Part shown: piece by piece, positions 1 to 10,969 of the stretch | Layout: every line of letters begins with the position of its first letter | Numbering within the stretch: the first letter of the stretch is position 1 | Assembly (NCBI GenBank): GCA_018524725.1 | Contig: JAEUWP010000285.1 | Span: forward strand, 1-64,000 | Source of the DNA: Podaxis mareebaensis | Taxonomy: Eukaryota; Basidiomycota; Agaricomycetes; Agaricales; Agaricaceae | Length of the DNA stretch: 64,000 nt | Direction: 5' to 3' | Notes under the pieces: generated by a model | What the model saw: the letters and a program-made list of their open reading frames with translations, nothing else | Told to the model about the DNA's origin: nothing | Databases searched by the model: none | Position numbers and translations under genes: made by a program

Positions 1-1490
1 ACTATTTTATATTTCACTTCACATTATCTCTTTTATTTGTTATATTCTATAGTAATCCATTTGCTGCCCCATCACTGTCAACGGGTGACAGATGTCCATG
101 AGCTATTGTTGGTGTCACCTTTCCCAGTGCTTGGTGCTCCAGGAGTGGTTTCAGGATTGATGGAAGTGGAGGGAGGAGGAGAAAGCATTTCAGTATCATT
201 GTTTGAACCAGAAGACTCACCTGGTTTGTTCATATCTTGAGGGGGAAGATGAGAAAGGGCAATTGCTCACGCTGTGTCTTTATTGAATTGTGAATCTGAG
301 CCCTGGAGAATCCCAGAGGTGTCAGGGGGATTAATGGAGGGGTTCTGGAGTATCTCAGAAGCATCTTTGGGGGAAGGGGAAGACACAGCTGGTGCTTTTT
401 CAGCCCAACAGATGTTGCGGTGACCAGTTGACATAGGTGTTGGGGTAGGAGAGAGAGTGTGAGAAGGAGGGAATTGCATAGATATGAAGTCATATAATCT
501 GAGTTGTTGTCCATTATATGGTACTGATTTGTTGCACAATTGATCAGAGTGCACAATAGATTGTAGGATGCAGATAAGATAGGGGACACCCTCAAAGGAA
601 GAGAGATCTCCTGATTTGGCCCAGTATCCTAACTAAGAAGAAATGAAGCTTAGTAATGAGTTGAGGCAATTAAGCCCCATGATGTCATTAGTGTTAGTGA
701 TGTCAATCATGGCAATGCCATCACCAAGTGTTTCATGGATGGATGACCAATCCATTCCATGGGTCGGTTGTGCTTCAACACGAGGTTCCACAGCAGGGGG
801 AGGGGGGGAAATGGGAGTGAAGGAAGGGATAGTAGGGAGGGGGTCGGATGGGCAGGATTCATCCCATGCTGTGCCAGGAGAGGGTGGAACAAAGCCATGG
901 GCAGCGGCAATGGACTGAGAAGGGGATAGTACCCTATGAGATGAAGGGGCTATTTCAGGGGACATGTCGATTTCATCGCGAGCCGGCACAATGGAAGGGT
1001 GGATAGATTTAGGGGTAGAAAGGCCTTGAGAGCCTACTTTGTTGTATTCGTCTACATTCTCTTCAGCTGAAGAGACAGAAGCGGCATCATCGTCTTCTCT
1101 AAACTTCATACTCTTTTCCAGTCAATTTGACAAGGATTGATCTGTTGAATAGGAGTGTTTGGCTCCAATGGACAGTGAAGGGGAAGGGGGTTTTCAAATG
1201 AAATCCTCTGAGACTTGGAAATCATTGAAGAGAGGAACAGAGGCCTCTCGAGGAAGAGTCAGGTTGGGCACTAGACTAGTGCTTGAACACCGATGGTGGG
1301 CAATGTTGGAATGAATACTGTTGGCAGTCTTCTTCATACCTCCAAGGAAGCTGCTAGTCTCCTTAGAGCTCAACATAACGATTTAGAATGAGTAACTTTA
1401 TTCCTTGTGCTACAAATAACTGTGCCACTGAAACAATAGTGGTAGTTACTGAGAAAGGAAGGTGTGTATGTTGTGTTGTCAGGGAACAAA
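1..1490 (-). mobile_element. LINE ORF1 relic, copy A (partial, runs off the left edge)
   Basis: Minus-strand pieces at 1376-1194, 1109-633 and 595-230 read in order as a Ser/Pro-rich, low-complexity protein. They match piece by piece a second copy at 7140-8410. Shared stretches include EDDAxSxxSxEE, GLSTPxSxxPS, GFVxPxPGxAWD and LCNKSVP. The similarity continues upstream of the start codon (about 1420-1490 versus 8365-8410), so some 5' untranslated sequence is shared too. The product would be the gag-like ORF1 protein of a Tad-type non-LTR retrotransposon. Several frame changes and stops show it is dead. The family assignment rests on the linked endonuclease and reverse transcriptase of copy B. 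Confidence 0.6.
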
Positions 1491-3300
1491 TTCAGTGGAT
1501 GTTAAAGTAATGGGAGGAGGATGACAAATGGTAATTTCATGGCTAGCCTGCATCTGATCTCCACATCTCCTGGGGTTTTCATACTGACTTCCCAGTCAGT
1601 TGACAATATGACTCTTGAGTCCATCTAAAGTGTGTCAATGTTGTTATAGATGGCTGGAATGGCATCTGGTTCATAGGTAAGGTCTTTGAGTTGAGCTGGT
1701 GACAAGTCTGTAATTTTTGTGATAGGGACTGTGTTAGGGTGGTCCTTATCACTGGTCACCTATGCTTAAGCTATGGGGTGGCTATCTTGGTAGATGGTTC
1801 ACAAGTGCTAGGATCTACCAAGAAGGATGATAGTAAGTAGGTGCTGAGGCAAGTATCCAATTAAGTACACTTCAGAGGTCAAACTTCTATCAGTCAAGGA
1901 TGAGACCAATAGAGAGTTTACTACCACACTGATCATCAACTAATGTCAATTACAAGAGTAAGAGAGTACAGATGTGATTTAAGAATATTAGAAGCTTGTG
2001 CTTCCAGTACATAAGCAGCTATTTAAGCACTACATCTAGGGTCCTAATCAGGAACTGTAATAACATAGTACTAAGTCCAAAAGTCAATTAGAAATACATA
2101 ACTACAGAGTAGAGATAAGACAGGAATAGAAACAGATTAAGAACAGAAATAGGTCAAGTCTAAGAATAGTAGCAGGTGAGTTACTAGAGAATCCAAGGGA
2201 GGAAAGAGAAAGACAAGGAGTAATACTAAGAGATGTGCATCCATACATCCTAATCAATAGAGAAGAGGCATATACTACAAATCCAGGTCTGGATGAAGTT
2301 GTCCATTAGAGGAATTGGAGGTAAATGAACCAGGGGATGAGACTGAGGAGGGAACAGTGAAGTTCCTGATAAGTGGTGAGTCAGAAGAGTCTGACTCAGC
2401 CATAGGACTGTGGCACAGTGACTGTAGTAATGATAATGATAAGGAGATGTCTCCAGTGATGTAGGGAGGCAGGTAAGGAGGAGGTGGAGGTGGAGCAATG
2501 GCAGGTTCTTCTGGAGGTGACTCATCAATGCTGGGAATATTGGAGTCAACACTAAAGAGTGGGGAAAGTTGGATATGCTGTGGAGAATAGAGGGTGGATT
2601 CTCAGAGTTATGATCAATGTGATAGACTTCTACTTCTCAGAAGTAAAGTCCATAAGTGACTTCATACTTGATGATATGAGGAACAACTTCTAGCAGGTAC
2701 ATCATGTAGGGGTGGAGGAATATGAGTGGTTCTCTAGTGTAAGGGATCATTTTCCAGCTGTGGGCCTAGGATGAATTGAAGTCATTAGATATTGTCTGAA
2801 TGTAGAGACTATCAGGGTCAAAGACATGAGTAAAGAGAGCATTTTCCTAAGCAATACAAAGTATCTCAGTTATCATGCAGTTGGTAGAATAGAATAGAGG
2901 TCTAGGGGCTGGCCAATCTTCAGAGAAGAGGGATGCATGGCCAGGGAGGTGTTAATTGGTGAAAGCTTCATTCCAGTAGGGAGTTGAGTTGCTGGCAGAA
3001 TCAATGGTATCAGTGGTAGTGCCTTGAGAGGCATTGGAGAGGCCAAGCTCATGGACAAGGGTGTGGTAGATAATGTTGGTGTGGGATGGCTGGGGTGAGT
3101 TCATAACAGATGGACTTGTAGGTAGCCTATTGCAATAAATGTTGATTAAAAAAAAAAAAAAAAAAAAAAAGACTTGTAGGTAGCCATCATTTTCATAGCT
3201 TTCTTTTCTTTTGGTCTTTATTTTTGTCAACTCTCCCTACATTTGTATAGCCAGAACTTATATAACTAGTCTTACATACTTAGACATGACAATCTAAGAC
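1491..3300. other. AT-rich repeat-derived DNA without an identifiable gene
   Basis: No reading frame here has a recognisable domain. Minus-strand frames at 2552-2250 and 3058-2873 are short and compositionally simple. The stretch is probably old transposon sequence, because it lies between two LINE pieces of the same orientation. The one clear structure is the small retro-insert at 3113-3185. Confidence 0.5.
3113..3185 (+). mobile_element. Minimal retro-insert with poly(A) and target-site duplication
   Basis: The 15-mer GACTTGTAGGTAGCC occurs at 3113-3127 and again, identical, at 3171-3185. Between the copies lie 20 nt (3128-3147) and a run of 23 A (3148-3170). The 20 nt contain AATAAA at 3134-3139, about 8 nt before the A run. 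This is the pattern left by target-primed reverse transcription of a polyadenylated RNA with extreme 5' truncation. The identical flanks and pure A run suggest recent insertion. The source RNA cannot be named from 20 nt. Confidence 0.85.
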
Positions 3301-3339
3301 TCTCAACACATTCCTGTGAGGCCTCAGGCCTTACATTCC

Positions 3340-3980
3340 ACCCATGGGTAGTTTGAGAAGTGGAAGGCCTCAGTCTTGTCATATTCAAGAGTGAGACCCA
3401 TGTCAGTTAGTATTTATTCACAGTCCAAGTAAACAGAAGATAGTTATTTACAATTTGTATGAAAAGAGTCTGATTGTACTACAATGAGACCATTATCAAC
3501 AAAAGAAAGTAGTTTACAACAAGCATCATTAGAAAACTTATGGATAAATAGAGAGAGATATAAAGCAGTCACATAAATACCTGCATCTTCTGTGGATCAA
3601 TAATTAATGCCTCCAAACTAGAGGGAGTGGATGAGGTCAAATTGCATTGATTCAAATTGCAAATAGTTAGAAATTATCTTCTCTATGAGTTTTCTGAGTA
3701 TGTTGAGAAGGATGATAGGTTGAAACATTTTTAGTGTTGAGTAATAAGGTTTATTCAGTTTGGGGATGATAACTAAAGTGGAATTCTTGAAGTATTCTGG
3801 CCAAGTATATAACTCAATATATTTAGAAGTAAAGAGAGTAAATTTTGATTTAATGACATCATCTGACATGAGATGTTTGATATGAGCTCATGATAAGTGG
3901 TCTGGACTAGGGGCTGAGGAATTAGTACATAGATTTAGAGCCTCTGTAAGTTCCTGAGTGGAAAAGGGAGGCCAGGAATA
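3340..3980 (-). pseudogene. LINE reverse-transcriptase relic
   Basis: The piece at 3869-3618 contains STLVIIPKLNKPYYST followed by FQPIILLNILRKLIEKII, the usual start of a LINE RT domain. After a deletion the frame resumes with LLSFVDNGLIVVQ near 3515-3475, which aligns with the YVDD catalytic box but carries N in place of the second D. LTLEYDKTEAFHFS follows near 3400. Stops and the missing centre make it inactive. Confidence 0.7.
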
Positions 3981-4310
3981 TTCTGTTTGATTTAGGGCAA
4001 ATTTAGCTGTTTCAAGGTTTACAGAATATTGAGACACTGAATTGTGTATTTCATCAAGCACTTTCTACAAGCTCTCTAGTTCATTACATGGTTGACCCTT
4101 GTGGAGGATAGATTGGGAAGGGGGAAGATTATATTTCTTAACCTACAATATGAGATCCTATGGTCTACATTTTTCTCTTGAGATTTTGAGAGTCTTATTG
4201 TCCAAGAAAGTTCATTTAGCTTTCTTTGTTGTTCACCTGAATGCAGACCAATTTTGTTTGGTTTTACATGCATTAAAAGTACATAGGGCATTAGAGCATT
4301 AGTTATTCCA

Positions 4311-4877
4311 TCAAGGTTTGGAATGACAACATATTTTTACTTTTTTGACATTGTAATTCCACTCCTCTATGATGATAGAGAGAATGGAGGAAGCAAAGAG
4401 GTTAATGTCATTGGGGGACTCAAAGATGATGGGGATGAGTTTGATGTGGCAAGTGCAGTTATAGAGGAAAAGAGCTTCTTCTTTAGAATCTCTTGGAATG
4501 GTAAACTTAGAGACAATGGAATGAGCAATTGAGGGTAATGGACTGCATATGAGAAGGGGAACATGATCAGATTTGCATCTCCAATCATGTTTGTATAAAT
4601 AAGTAGGGGCAGGGAGGTTATCAGCCAACATAGTGAAAATGAGATCTATAATGGTATTCAACTTGTTAGTGTCATTAGGGAAGTGTGTGAATGAAAATTG
4701 GGATGGAGTGGACTTTGTAAGACCTATCATGCCCATGATGTCAGTTAACAAGTCAGCACAAGCCATATTGAAAGTCACATTAGAATCCCATTCTGGTAAC
4801 CTTATATTGAAGTCCCCTCCTACATACAAAATGCTATTGGAGAAGGAGCAAATACATGACTCTAAATACTCTATCAA
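4311..4877 (-). pseudogene. LINE endonuclease (EEP/APE-like) domain, C-terminal part
   Basis: This is a 188-codon open stretch. The motif VGGDFNIRLPEWDS lies near 4820-4780, and KSDHVPLL lies near 4575. GDFN and SDH are hallmark active-site motifs of APE-like endonucleases in LINE ORF2. The N-terminal motif ICSFNVQ lies in the adjoining frame at 5357-5154, so the domain is broken by at least one frameshift. It would have nicked target DNA. It is clearly non-functional here. Confidence 0.75.
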
Positions 4878-5752
4878 AGAAGAGTCTTTGGATTCAAAGT
4901 AATAATCAAGAAAGTATTATTTGTTTGGGATAGAGAGAGAAAAAAGTTGAAAATCTGTGGAAGAGATAATATTTGGATGGATTATAAGATTGAGAGATTG
5001 AAGAGAGGAGCAAATATAGGTAATGATTCATAGTTTAGAGATAGATTGGTCATGGAGAAGAATTCAATCTTTATGAATAAGGGGTCCCTCCATAGGCTCT
5101 CCATTAGAGAGAGAAGTGGATGGGACATTTCTAATGAAGTTAAAGGAAGGTTCTTATAAGCATAAAATGTGAACATCCTTGAGAAGAGGAGAATTTAGTA
5201 AGAATTCTGTAGTAGGCCAAGATTGTTGTACATTAAAAGAACAAATTGAAATACTGTCTAATGAAAAAGCATGGTTATTATGAAAATGTTCAGACATTAA
5301 CAGTATGTGAGTTGAAATCAGATCTGTCCTTCTTGATCTTCTTGGAAGAACAGGCATTTGTCACTGTTCACATGATGTTCCTTGGAATCATATGACAAGT
5401 AGGTAAATTGAGTGATATGAGGACATTCAGTGATGTTGGCAGGAGTGGGGGGATGAGGATTTGGGCTAGTTTTGCTATGACAGCAGTATCTATTACAGCA
5501 GTAATTGTTAGTGTAATGAGGGTCACTACAAATAGTGTATCAAGGGTTTCAGGCTTTACAGAGATGTGTTGGGTGATCCCATTTCCAGTATTGGTTGTAC
5601 AAGGGGCTAGTGTCCCTCATAGATGCACTATAGAAAGTGCACACTCTATTCTCTATGAGGATAGTATGATTGATGAACAACATGGCCCTCAAGGCTGTTT
5701 GAGAGTCCCAGAGGTCAAAAAAGAGAATGGCTGAGTCAGAATGAGGAGAGAC

Positions 5753-6103
5753 TCAATACAAATAAGGTTTACTGACTAAGTGATTTATAATATTGGCATA
5801 GGGAGAATTGTCAATAGCTGATTTAAAATTATCAGCAGTGTGAGGAGTACCATCTTCCCTAAGGTAAGGGAGGTTGGTGAGCTTAATGAATGACTTGGAT
5901 ATTGGGAGGGATGGGTTGATAGTACTCCTGATGTTGAGTGAAGCAAAGGCAGAGCAGTTGGAATCCATAATGCCTTTTTTGATTCCTTGTAATTCAGCCT
6001 CAGTAGTGACTGAACTTGTGTTGAGCCAGAGTGTCCTCTTGTTCTTCTTCACTAACTCAATGCAAAGGGTGAGGTTCTTCTGATAAAGTTCATCAATGAA
6101 CAA
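5753..6103 (-). pseudogene. LINE ORF1 C-terminal part
   Basis: A 116-codon open piece contains SKSFIKLTNLPYLREDGTP and ends with SKPYLY. It resembles the RRM-like segment before the zinc knuckles in fungal LINE ORF1 proteins. Downstream, with stops, come QYWKWDHPTHLCKA and CTICSDPHY, read here as worn CCHC zinc knuckles. The piece is separated from the N-terminal ORF1 part by the tRNA-like insertion at about 6260-6480, so the ORF was probably split by nested transposition. Confidence 0.5.
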
Positions 6104-6264
6104 TGAGGTTGAGAGAAGTAATCATTAAATGTGTGAATGCCTCATTGAAAGGGGAAATGCCTTTGTGTATTGAGAAAGGACTTACAAGGGCTTAGAACCA
6201 ACCTCTTCCTCTAATGAGACAAAGCAGATAATAGGCTATATATTATAATAACACAAGGCTCAGT

Positions 6265-6345
6265 AAGACCTAATAGCTTAACTGGATAATTGTTTGGCTT
6301 CTTTCAGGAGGTCTTGGGTTCAAGTCCTGGTCTGGCCAATTCTAA
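6265..6345 (+). repeat. tRNA-derived (SINE-like) unit with A and B boxes
   Basis: TAGCTTAACTGG at 6274-6285 fits the Pol III A-box consensus, and GGTTCAAGTCC at 6317-6327 fits the B box. The 31-nt spacing is that of a real tRNA. The loop between them reads C-T-TCT-T-T, compatible with an Arg(UCU)-type anticodon loop, but the acceptor and D stems do not pair well. It is therefore a decayed tRNA-derived sequence and not a functional tRNA gene. A second B-box-like word, AGTTCAAGCCC, is at 6400-6410. Confidence 0.5.
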
Positions 6346-6433
6346 TGCACCTCATAAACTCAATAAAGGTGTATTGGAGTAGATCTCTATAAGATTGGGA
6401 GTTCAAGCCCTGTTTAGTAAATTTTGATGTTGT

Positions 6434-6506
6434 AACTGATGGTAATCCTGATATACTTTGGATATGATGGGACTATCTAATATACTTTGGACATAATAGG
6501 ACTGCC
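6434..6506 (+). repeat. Short imperfect tandem repeat
   Basis: Two neighbouring units begin ATATACTTTGGA and continue TATGATGGGACT or CATAATAGGACT. They follow the tRNA-like boxes directly and may be the tail of the same short interspersed element. Nothing else can be said of them. Confidence 0.4.
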
Positions 6507-8710
6507 TTGTATTTATCCCCTGATATAGTAAGCTCATGTAACATTGGGTATGTATGCATTAAATTTGACAGAGGCCATGACTAGTTGTACTTGGACATAA
6601 CTTGTAGTCCTTATCCTGACTTGTATGACCTTGACAGGTCTGAGCCTTTTTACTGATGATGTTTTTTCAGGAAGGGCCTTGAGTAGCCTGGGGTTGGAAA
6701 GAAGAGGGACAGGAGGAAGGAAAGGGCTTCAGGGGAGAAGATGATTTAATATCACCTGAGTTTCATAAGAAACTAATAATGTCTACTGGCAACATTTGAG
6801 GGAACTGATTTTAAAGAGCAGCATACTTTTGAAGCTCTTCAACTTTGAGAAGTGTATTGGAGGTTACTTTAGAGTAAGACACCCTTTGAGTAGATAGAGA
6901 GGGAGTACCAGACCTGTAAGGCTTGGTAGCTCAATTGATAGGTAGGAGGGTAGAGGAAGAGGGAGAAGGTTTGGAAGGAATGGAGAGGGAAGGATGGGAG
7001 AAGGCCTTAGGAGGATGAGGAGGTGTGACAATAGACTTATACTGAACTTGGACAGCTACTGGCTTATGAGGGTTCTGGCACTTATTTACAATGGACCAAG
7101 AATTAGAGGGAAGGGGCAGGTTTGTGAACCCATCCTCAGCAGAGATGGTGGTAAGGAGAGAAAGCATTTCAGTATCATTATTAGAACTAGAAGACTCACC
7201 TTGTTTATTGGAATCAGCAGGGAGAAGGTGACTAAGGGCAATTGCTCATGCAGTGTCCTTATCAAATTGTAAGTATGAGCCTTAGAGTATCCTAGAAGTG
7301 TCAGAAGGAAAGGATGGAGGGCTCTAGAGTGTCCCAGTAGTGCCTTTAGAGGAAGGAGAGGACACTGCTAGTGCTTTTTTAGCCTGATGTTCTTAATAAT
7401 AGCTAGTGGACATTGGAGTAGGGATGGAAGGAAGGGAATTAAAGGGAAATAAAGTCATAGAGTTGAATTCTATGACTTTAGAAAGGGACAGACTTATTGC
7501 ATAATTGTTCTGAATGTGCAATGGTTTGGAGTATATCAATGATGTGATTTGTGCCTTTGAAGGAGGCTAGATCACTATTGTTAGTCCAATTACTTAGGAA
7601 GCATGAAATAAATCTGAGAAGGGACATTAAGAATTTGAGTCCTTCTATGTTGTTGGTATTGGTGATATTAATATCACAGAGAGTGTCACAAATTGTGTCA
7701 TAAATTGATGACCAATTCATTTCATGGGATGGCTGCACTTCAGAGTCTTGCTGTGTATTAGGCTGAGGGGGGAAAATAGGAATGAAAGTTGGGAGAGATG
7801 GTAGAGAATCTGTATATTTGGATTTGTCCCAGGCACTGCCTGGAGTGGGGAGAACAAAGCCATAAGAGGCTACAATAGATTGGGCTTGGGTGAAAACCTT
7901 GTGAGAGGACAGCACTATTTCTGGAGAGAGGTCAATTTCCTTTCAGACTGGAGTGAGAGAGGGGTAGAGGGATCTTGGAGTACTTAGGCCTTCAGAAGCC
8001 TGTTCCTCTTCAGTGCTGTGAACTGATGATATAGCATCATCTTCATTGGTGACTTTAAGAGATTTTCTTGTCTGGGTAGACAAGAAGTTGTCAGTGGACA
8101 TGGAACATTTGGTTCCAATAGATGGCATCAGAGACAGTGAGTTTTGTGAGCAAATGAAGTTATCCCAGTCTTTGATTCCAGTGAATGGGCCCTCAGATGC
8201 TTCATGAGAGAGGGTTGAGGATAGTGCTAAACTAGCACTAGAATGTTGGCAAGAGAGTTTTGAGCCTACTTTCTTCAAAACACCTCCAATGACTCCACAA
8301 GAGCCCTTGGAGTTGGACATGATATCTGAATGGGTTTGTATTCCTTTTTATTGCTATAAATAACTGTTCCACTGAGACAATAGTAGTGGTTACTGGAAAA
8401 GGAAAGTGGCCAACTTCAGCTTTGTCTATGATGGAAATCTAACCAATCCTCCTGACAAGAGACCTAGAGGGGCTATCCAAAGTTATGAGGAATTCTTCCA
8501 TATAAGCCATTCCTTAGTTGCAAATCAGGAGGTCAAGGATTGGCTCAATGCAAAGGCTTTTTTATATGTCCATACTGTCACCTTGCATGCACATCCATCA
8601 CTGATAATTCCACTATGTGTAATAGAAAAGATAGCCTCACATTCCCTGCATTTGCAAATAGTATGTGCTACCTCATGACCCCATATTTGTAATATCATCC
8701 TCACTCCTGT

Positions 8711-8880
8711 CAAGATAAAATATGGGAGAAAATACATAATGATGCAGTTGAATTTGCCAAGACAACCACACCTGAGAATTTGCTGGTTGATTTCACTGTT
8801 CAACATTCTGACATTCACTACCTAAAGAAATGCAAACAGGTTGTTTCCCTATCCCAACTTCAAGAAGAAGCAGAGTAGCC
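8711..8880 (+). pseudogene. Coding-like relic, unknown repeat-associated protein
   Basis: A short plus-strand frame reads KIWEKIHNDAVEFAKTTTP, then LLVDFTVQHSDIHYL and QVVSLSQLQEEAE, before a TAG. Its composition looks like real protein (charged, amphipathic), unlike the surrounding frames, and more open sequence follows at 8881-9036. No family was recognised. It lies beside a LINE, so it is probably a relic of another mobile element or a repeated gene. Confidence 0.3.
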
Positions 8881-9039
8881 ACTGAGCACCTACAAGAAAG
8901 TAGCCAGACTTTGCAAATACAAATGCAAGACATGTACACTTGCTCCAATATCATAGATGAACAGCCTCTGCAAGAGAACATGGTCTTTCCCAAGCTCTCC
9001 AAGATCATACAAGTAGAACATTGTCAGTGCAATGAATAA

Positions 9040-10000
9040 GGAGGGGATACAATTCCTCCAATGTAGCATAGCAATGACTGAATATGACTTGTTGAAGTGA
9101 CTTCCTTACAAGCTGTGTGAGCAGTATGACTTTGTAGTACACCCAGTATGCCAACAATCTGGAAGGTGATTACATTATGTAATAAAAATACTTTGACATA
9201 GTAGTTTAGGGTATTGGTGGCATCATGGCCACCAATTGAGAGTGCATCTCTGATGAAGAGATTATGCCATTGAGAATGATTGGATTCATCTCACTGGTAA
9301 TGATTGGCTGTCCTGCATGCACAACATAAGCACCTGAAGGCAAGCAGATTCATGAAGAGTCAGCCATCATCATGCCAGGTGGGTGGTTTCCATTCCCATC
9401 CCATCAGTATGCAGTCTAGTGATCAGTTAAGGAGAAGCAGCCAAGGTGTTTTGCCCTGTGGAGTGGTCTGGTGATGATTCTAATAGCACAATACATGTAG
9501 CTGGAGTTCAAGTACATTAATATTATGTAGTAGGATAAGCAGGACTGAAAGGTTGTCTGGATATATGGGCTCTAGAGCCCTCCATAAGACTGTTGAACCC
9601 AAGGAGAAGTTCAATGTAGGACTACATGGAAACACATCCTCTGGGTGAGTTCCTTTGTGGCTGTAAACCTCCCATATTTGCTGCAAGATTATCCTTGGGA
9701 ACTTGCACGAGGATGAGCAAAAACTAAAACATAACCTGCAGCTTGTCTGGCTGACAAACACTGGCCAAAAGCCATGACACTATTGGTCAGTTAGCCTGTG
9801 GTCCACTTACCAAGCCCAGCACCATGCTATTTGTTCCACGGACTTTGTCAGCAAGCACACCGTAATCAGCCCAACCCTTCTGCAGCTTTGTCAGCATAAG
9901 ACTGTATATCCATTAAGGAATACAGTTTCGTGAAGTACATAAACCACGAAAGCTATGCAGAAAGTAAAATCTCAGCTCACCATACAACTCCAAGTTCATC
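9040..10000. other. Intergenic; transition from AT-rich repeats to gene-bearing DNA
   Basis: No gene is supported here. Base composition changes visibly at about 9.8-10.0 kb, from AT-rich, TG-rich sequence to more balanced coding DNA. The promoter of the oxygenase pseudogene starting at 10001 must lie at the right end, but no clear TATA box was seen. Confidence 0.5.
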
Positions 10001-10969
10001 ATGTCCACTGCGACTACTGCCTCAGCTGCCATTAGTACCATTGTCACTGCTACAGCTCAATACGAGAATCCTCCCCCTAATGGCACACGTGCCTACTTCA
10101 AGTCCGAGATGGACCCGAAGATGGGAACTTGGGATAAGAATACAGTGCTGGATGAGCACGACGTCCAGATAGAGAATGTTCGGGGGAAGGAAAGCCTCTA
10201 CACCCTCGACAACGCCGGTTTCCAGTTCTACAAACGCCCAACCAAGGTTACGGACTATACAGATAACAAGAAAATCCAAGAGGAGTATTATCCAGAGAGC
10301 ATTGCACTCATCAAAGGGCTCACCGGCGCGTCGCGGGCCGTCCTTTTTGACCACGGTACGCTCTTCATTTCCCTTTTGGCTTCGGTTAGTTGATCTCCTC
10401 TTGTAGCACATCGTCTTCACCGGCAGGGCGAGCTGGACTCCTCGAAACATCGTCAGCCAGCAGCCCAAGTCCATGTTGACCAAACATCCGCCGCCTCCAT
10501 CGCTCGTGTCCACCGACACCTTCCTCCTGAAGATGTTCCCGCCCTCCTACAACGACGCTTTCAAATCATAAACCTGTGCCAACCGGTCGACAAACCGGCA
10601 TACGACTAGCCACTTACACTTTGCGACTATCACACTATCGATCCCAAGAACGATACTTTTCCTGTCACGCTCATCTTTCCCGACCGTGAAGGAGAAATTA
10701 TGGGCGTGAAGTATAACCCGAAACATCAATGGAAATACGTACGCGGGATGACGCCAGATGAATTTGTGTTGATTAAATGGTTTGGTTTTTGGTATATTAG
10801 CTTGTGCTTAAGAGTGCTGACGCATTTCTCGTCGACAATTTTGATTCGGCCCAGGACGGTGACGTTGCCGTTTTCACTCCATATACTGCCTTCCAGGATC
10901 CTACCACGCCGGGAGATGCGCCAGCCTCGAGAGTCAATTGAGCTGAGGGCATTGGTATTCTATGATTAG
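10001..10969 (+). pseudogene. CmcJ/AsaB-like oxygenase family pseudogene (three lesions)
   Basis: The conceptual protein matches the fungal AsaB/GA4-desaturase-like, CmcJ-related family throughout. It has a start MSTATTASAA, a GASRAVLFDH end of exon 1, VHVDQTSAAS and VHRHLPPE in exon 2, GVKYNPKHQWKYVRGMTPDE, and an end at RESIELRALVFYD. Exon 1 is 10001-10355, intron 10356-10406, exon 2 10407-10779. Three defects are visible. TAG occurs at 10607-10609 where the family has Trp (D-W-P-L). The expected acceptor of intron 2 at 10837-10838 reads AA instead of AG, although a CTGAC branch site sits 20 nt upstream. One extra base near 10924 shifts the frame before RESIEL. These enzymes modify small metabolites in secondary metabolism. 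The remaining sequence is well preserved, so loss is recent. Confidence 0.8.

Larger units (their letters stand above)
3330..8410 (-). mobile_element. Degenerate Tad-like LINE (non-LTR retrotransposon), copy B
   Basis: Reading leftwards, the order is 5' leader (8410-8321), ORF1 N-part (8320-6930), a nested SINE-like unit (about 6260-6480), ORF1 C-part (6103-5753), degenerate CCHC knuckle remains (about 5590-5480), endonuclease (about 5400-4311) and reverse transcriptase (about 3980-3340). This order is that of a Tad-clade LINE of fungi. Every part carries stops and frameshifts, and the RT is missing a central block between 3620 and 3560. The left end is not sharply defined, and no poly(A) or target duplication was found for the whole element. 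Confidence 0.75.

Noticed and set aside
633..1109. A normal cellular gene on the minus strand (158 codons)
   Set aside because: It has an ordered match at 7478-7915 and 7943-8320 within a LINE, so it is transposon ORF1.
3128..3170. Poly(A) as a simple microsatellite
   Set aside because: The exact 15-bp flanking duplication and the AATAAA before the run show a retro-insertion, so it was annotated as such.
10022..10519. Minus-strand 165-codon frame opposite the oxygenase gene
   Set aside because: The plus strand carries a clear family match with introns, so the minus frame is a shadow.
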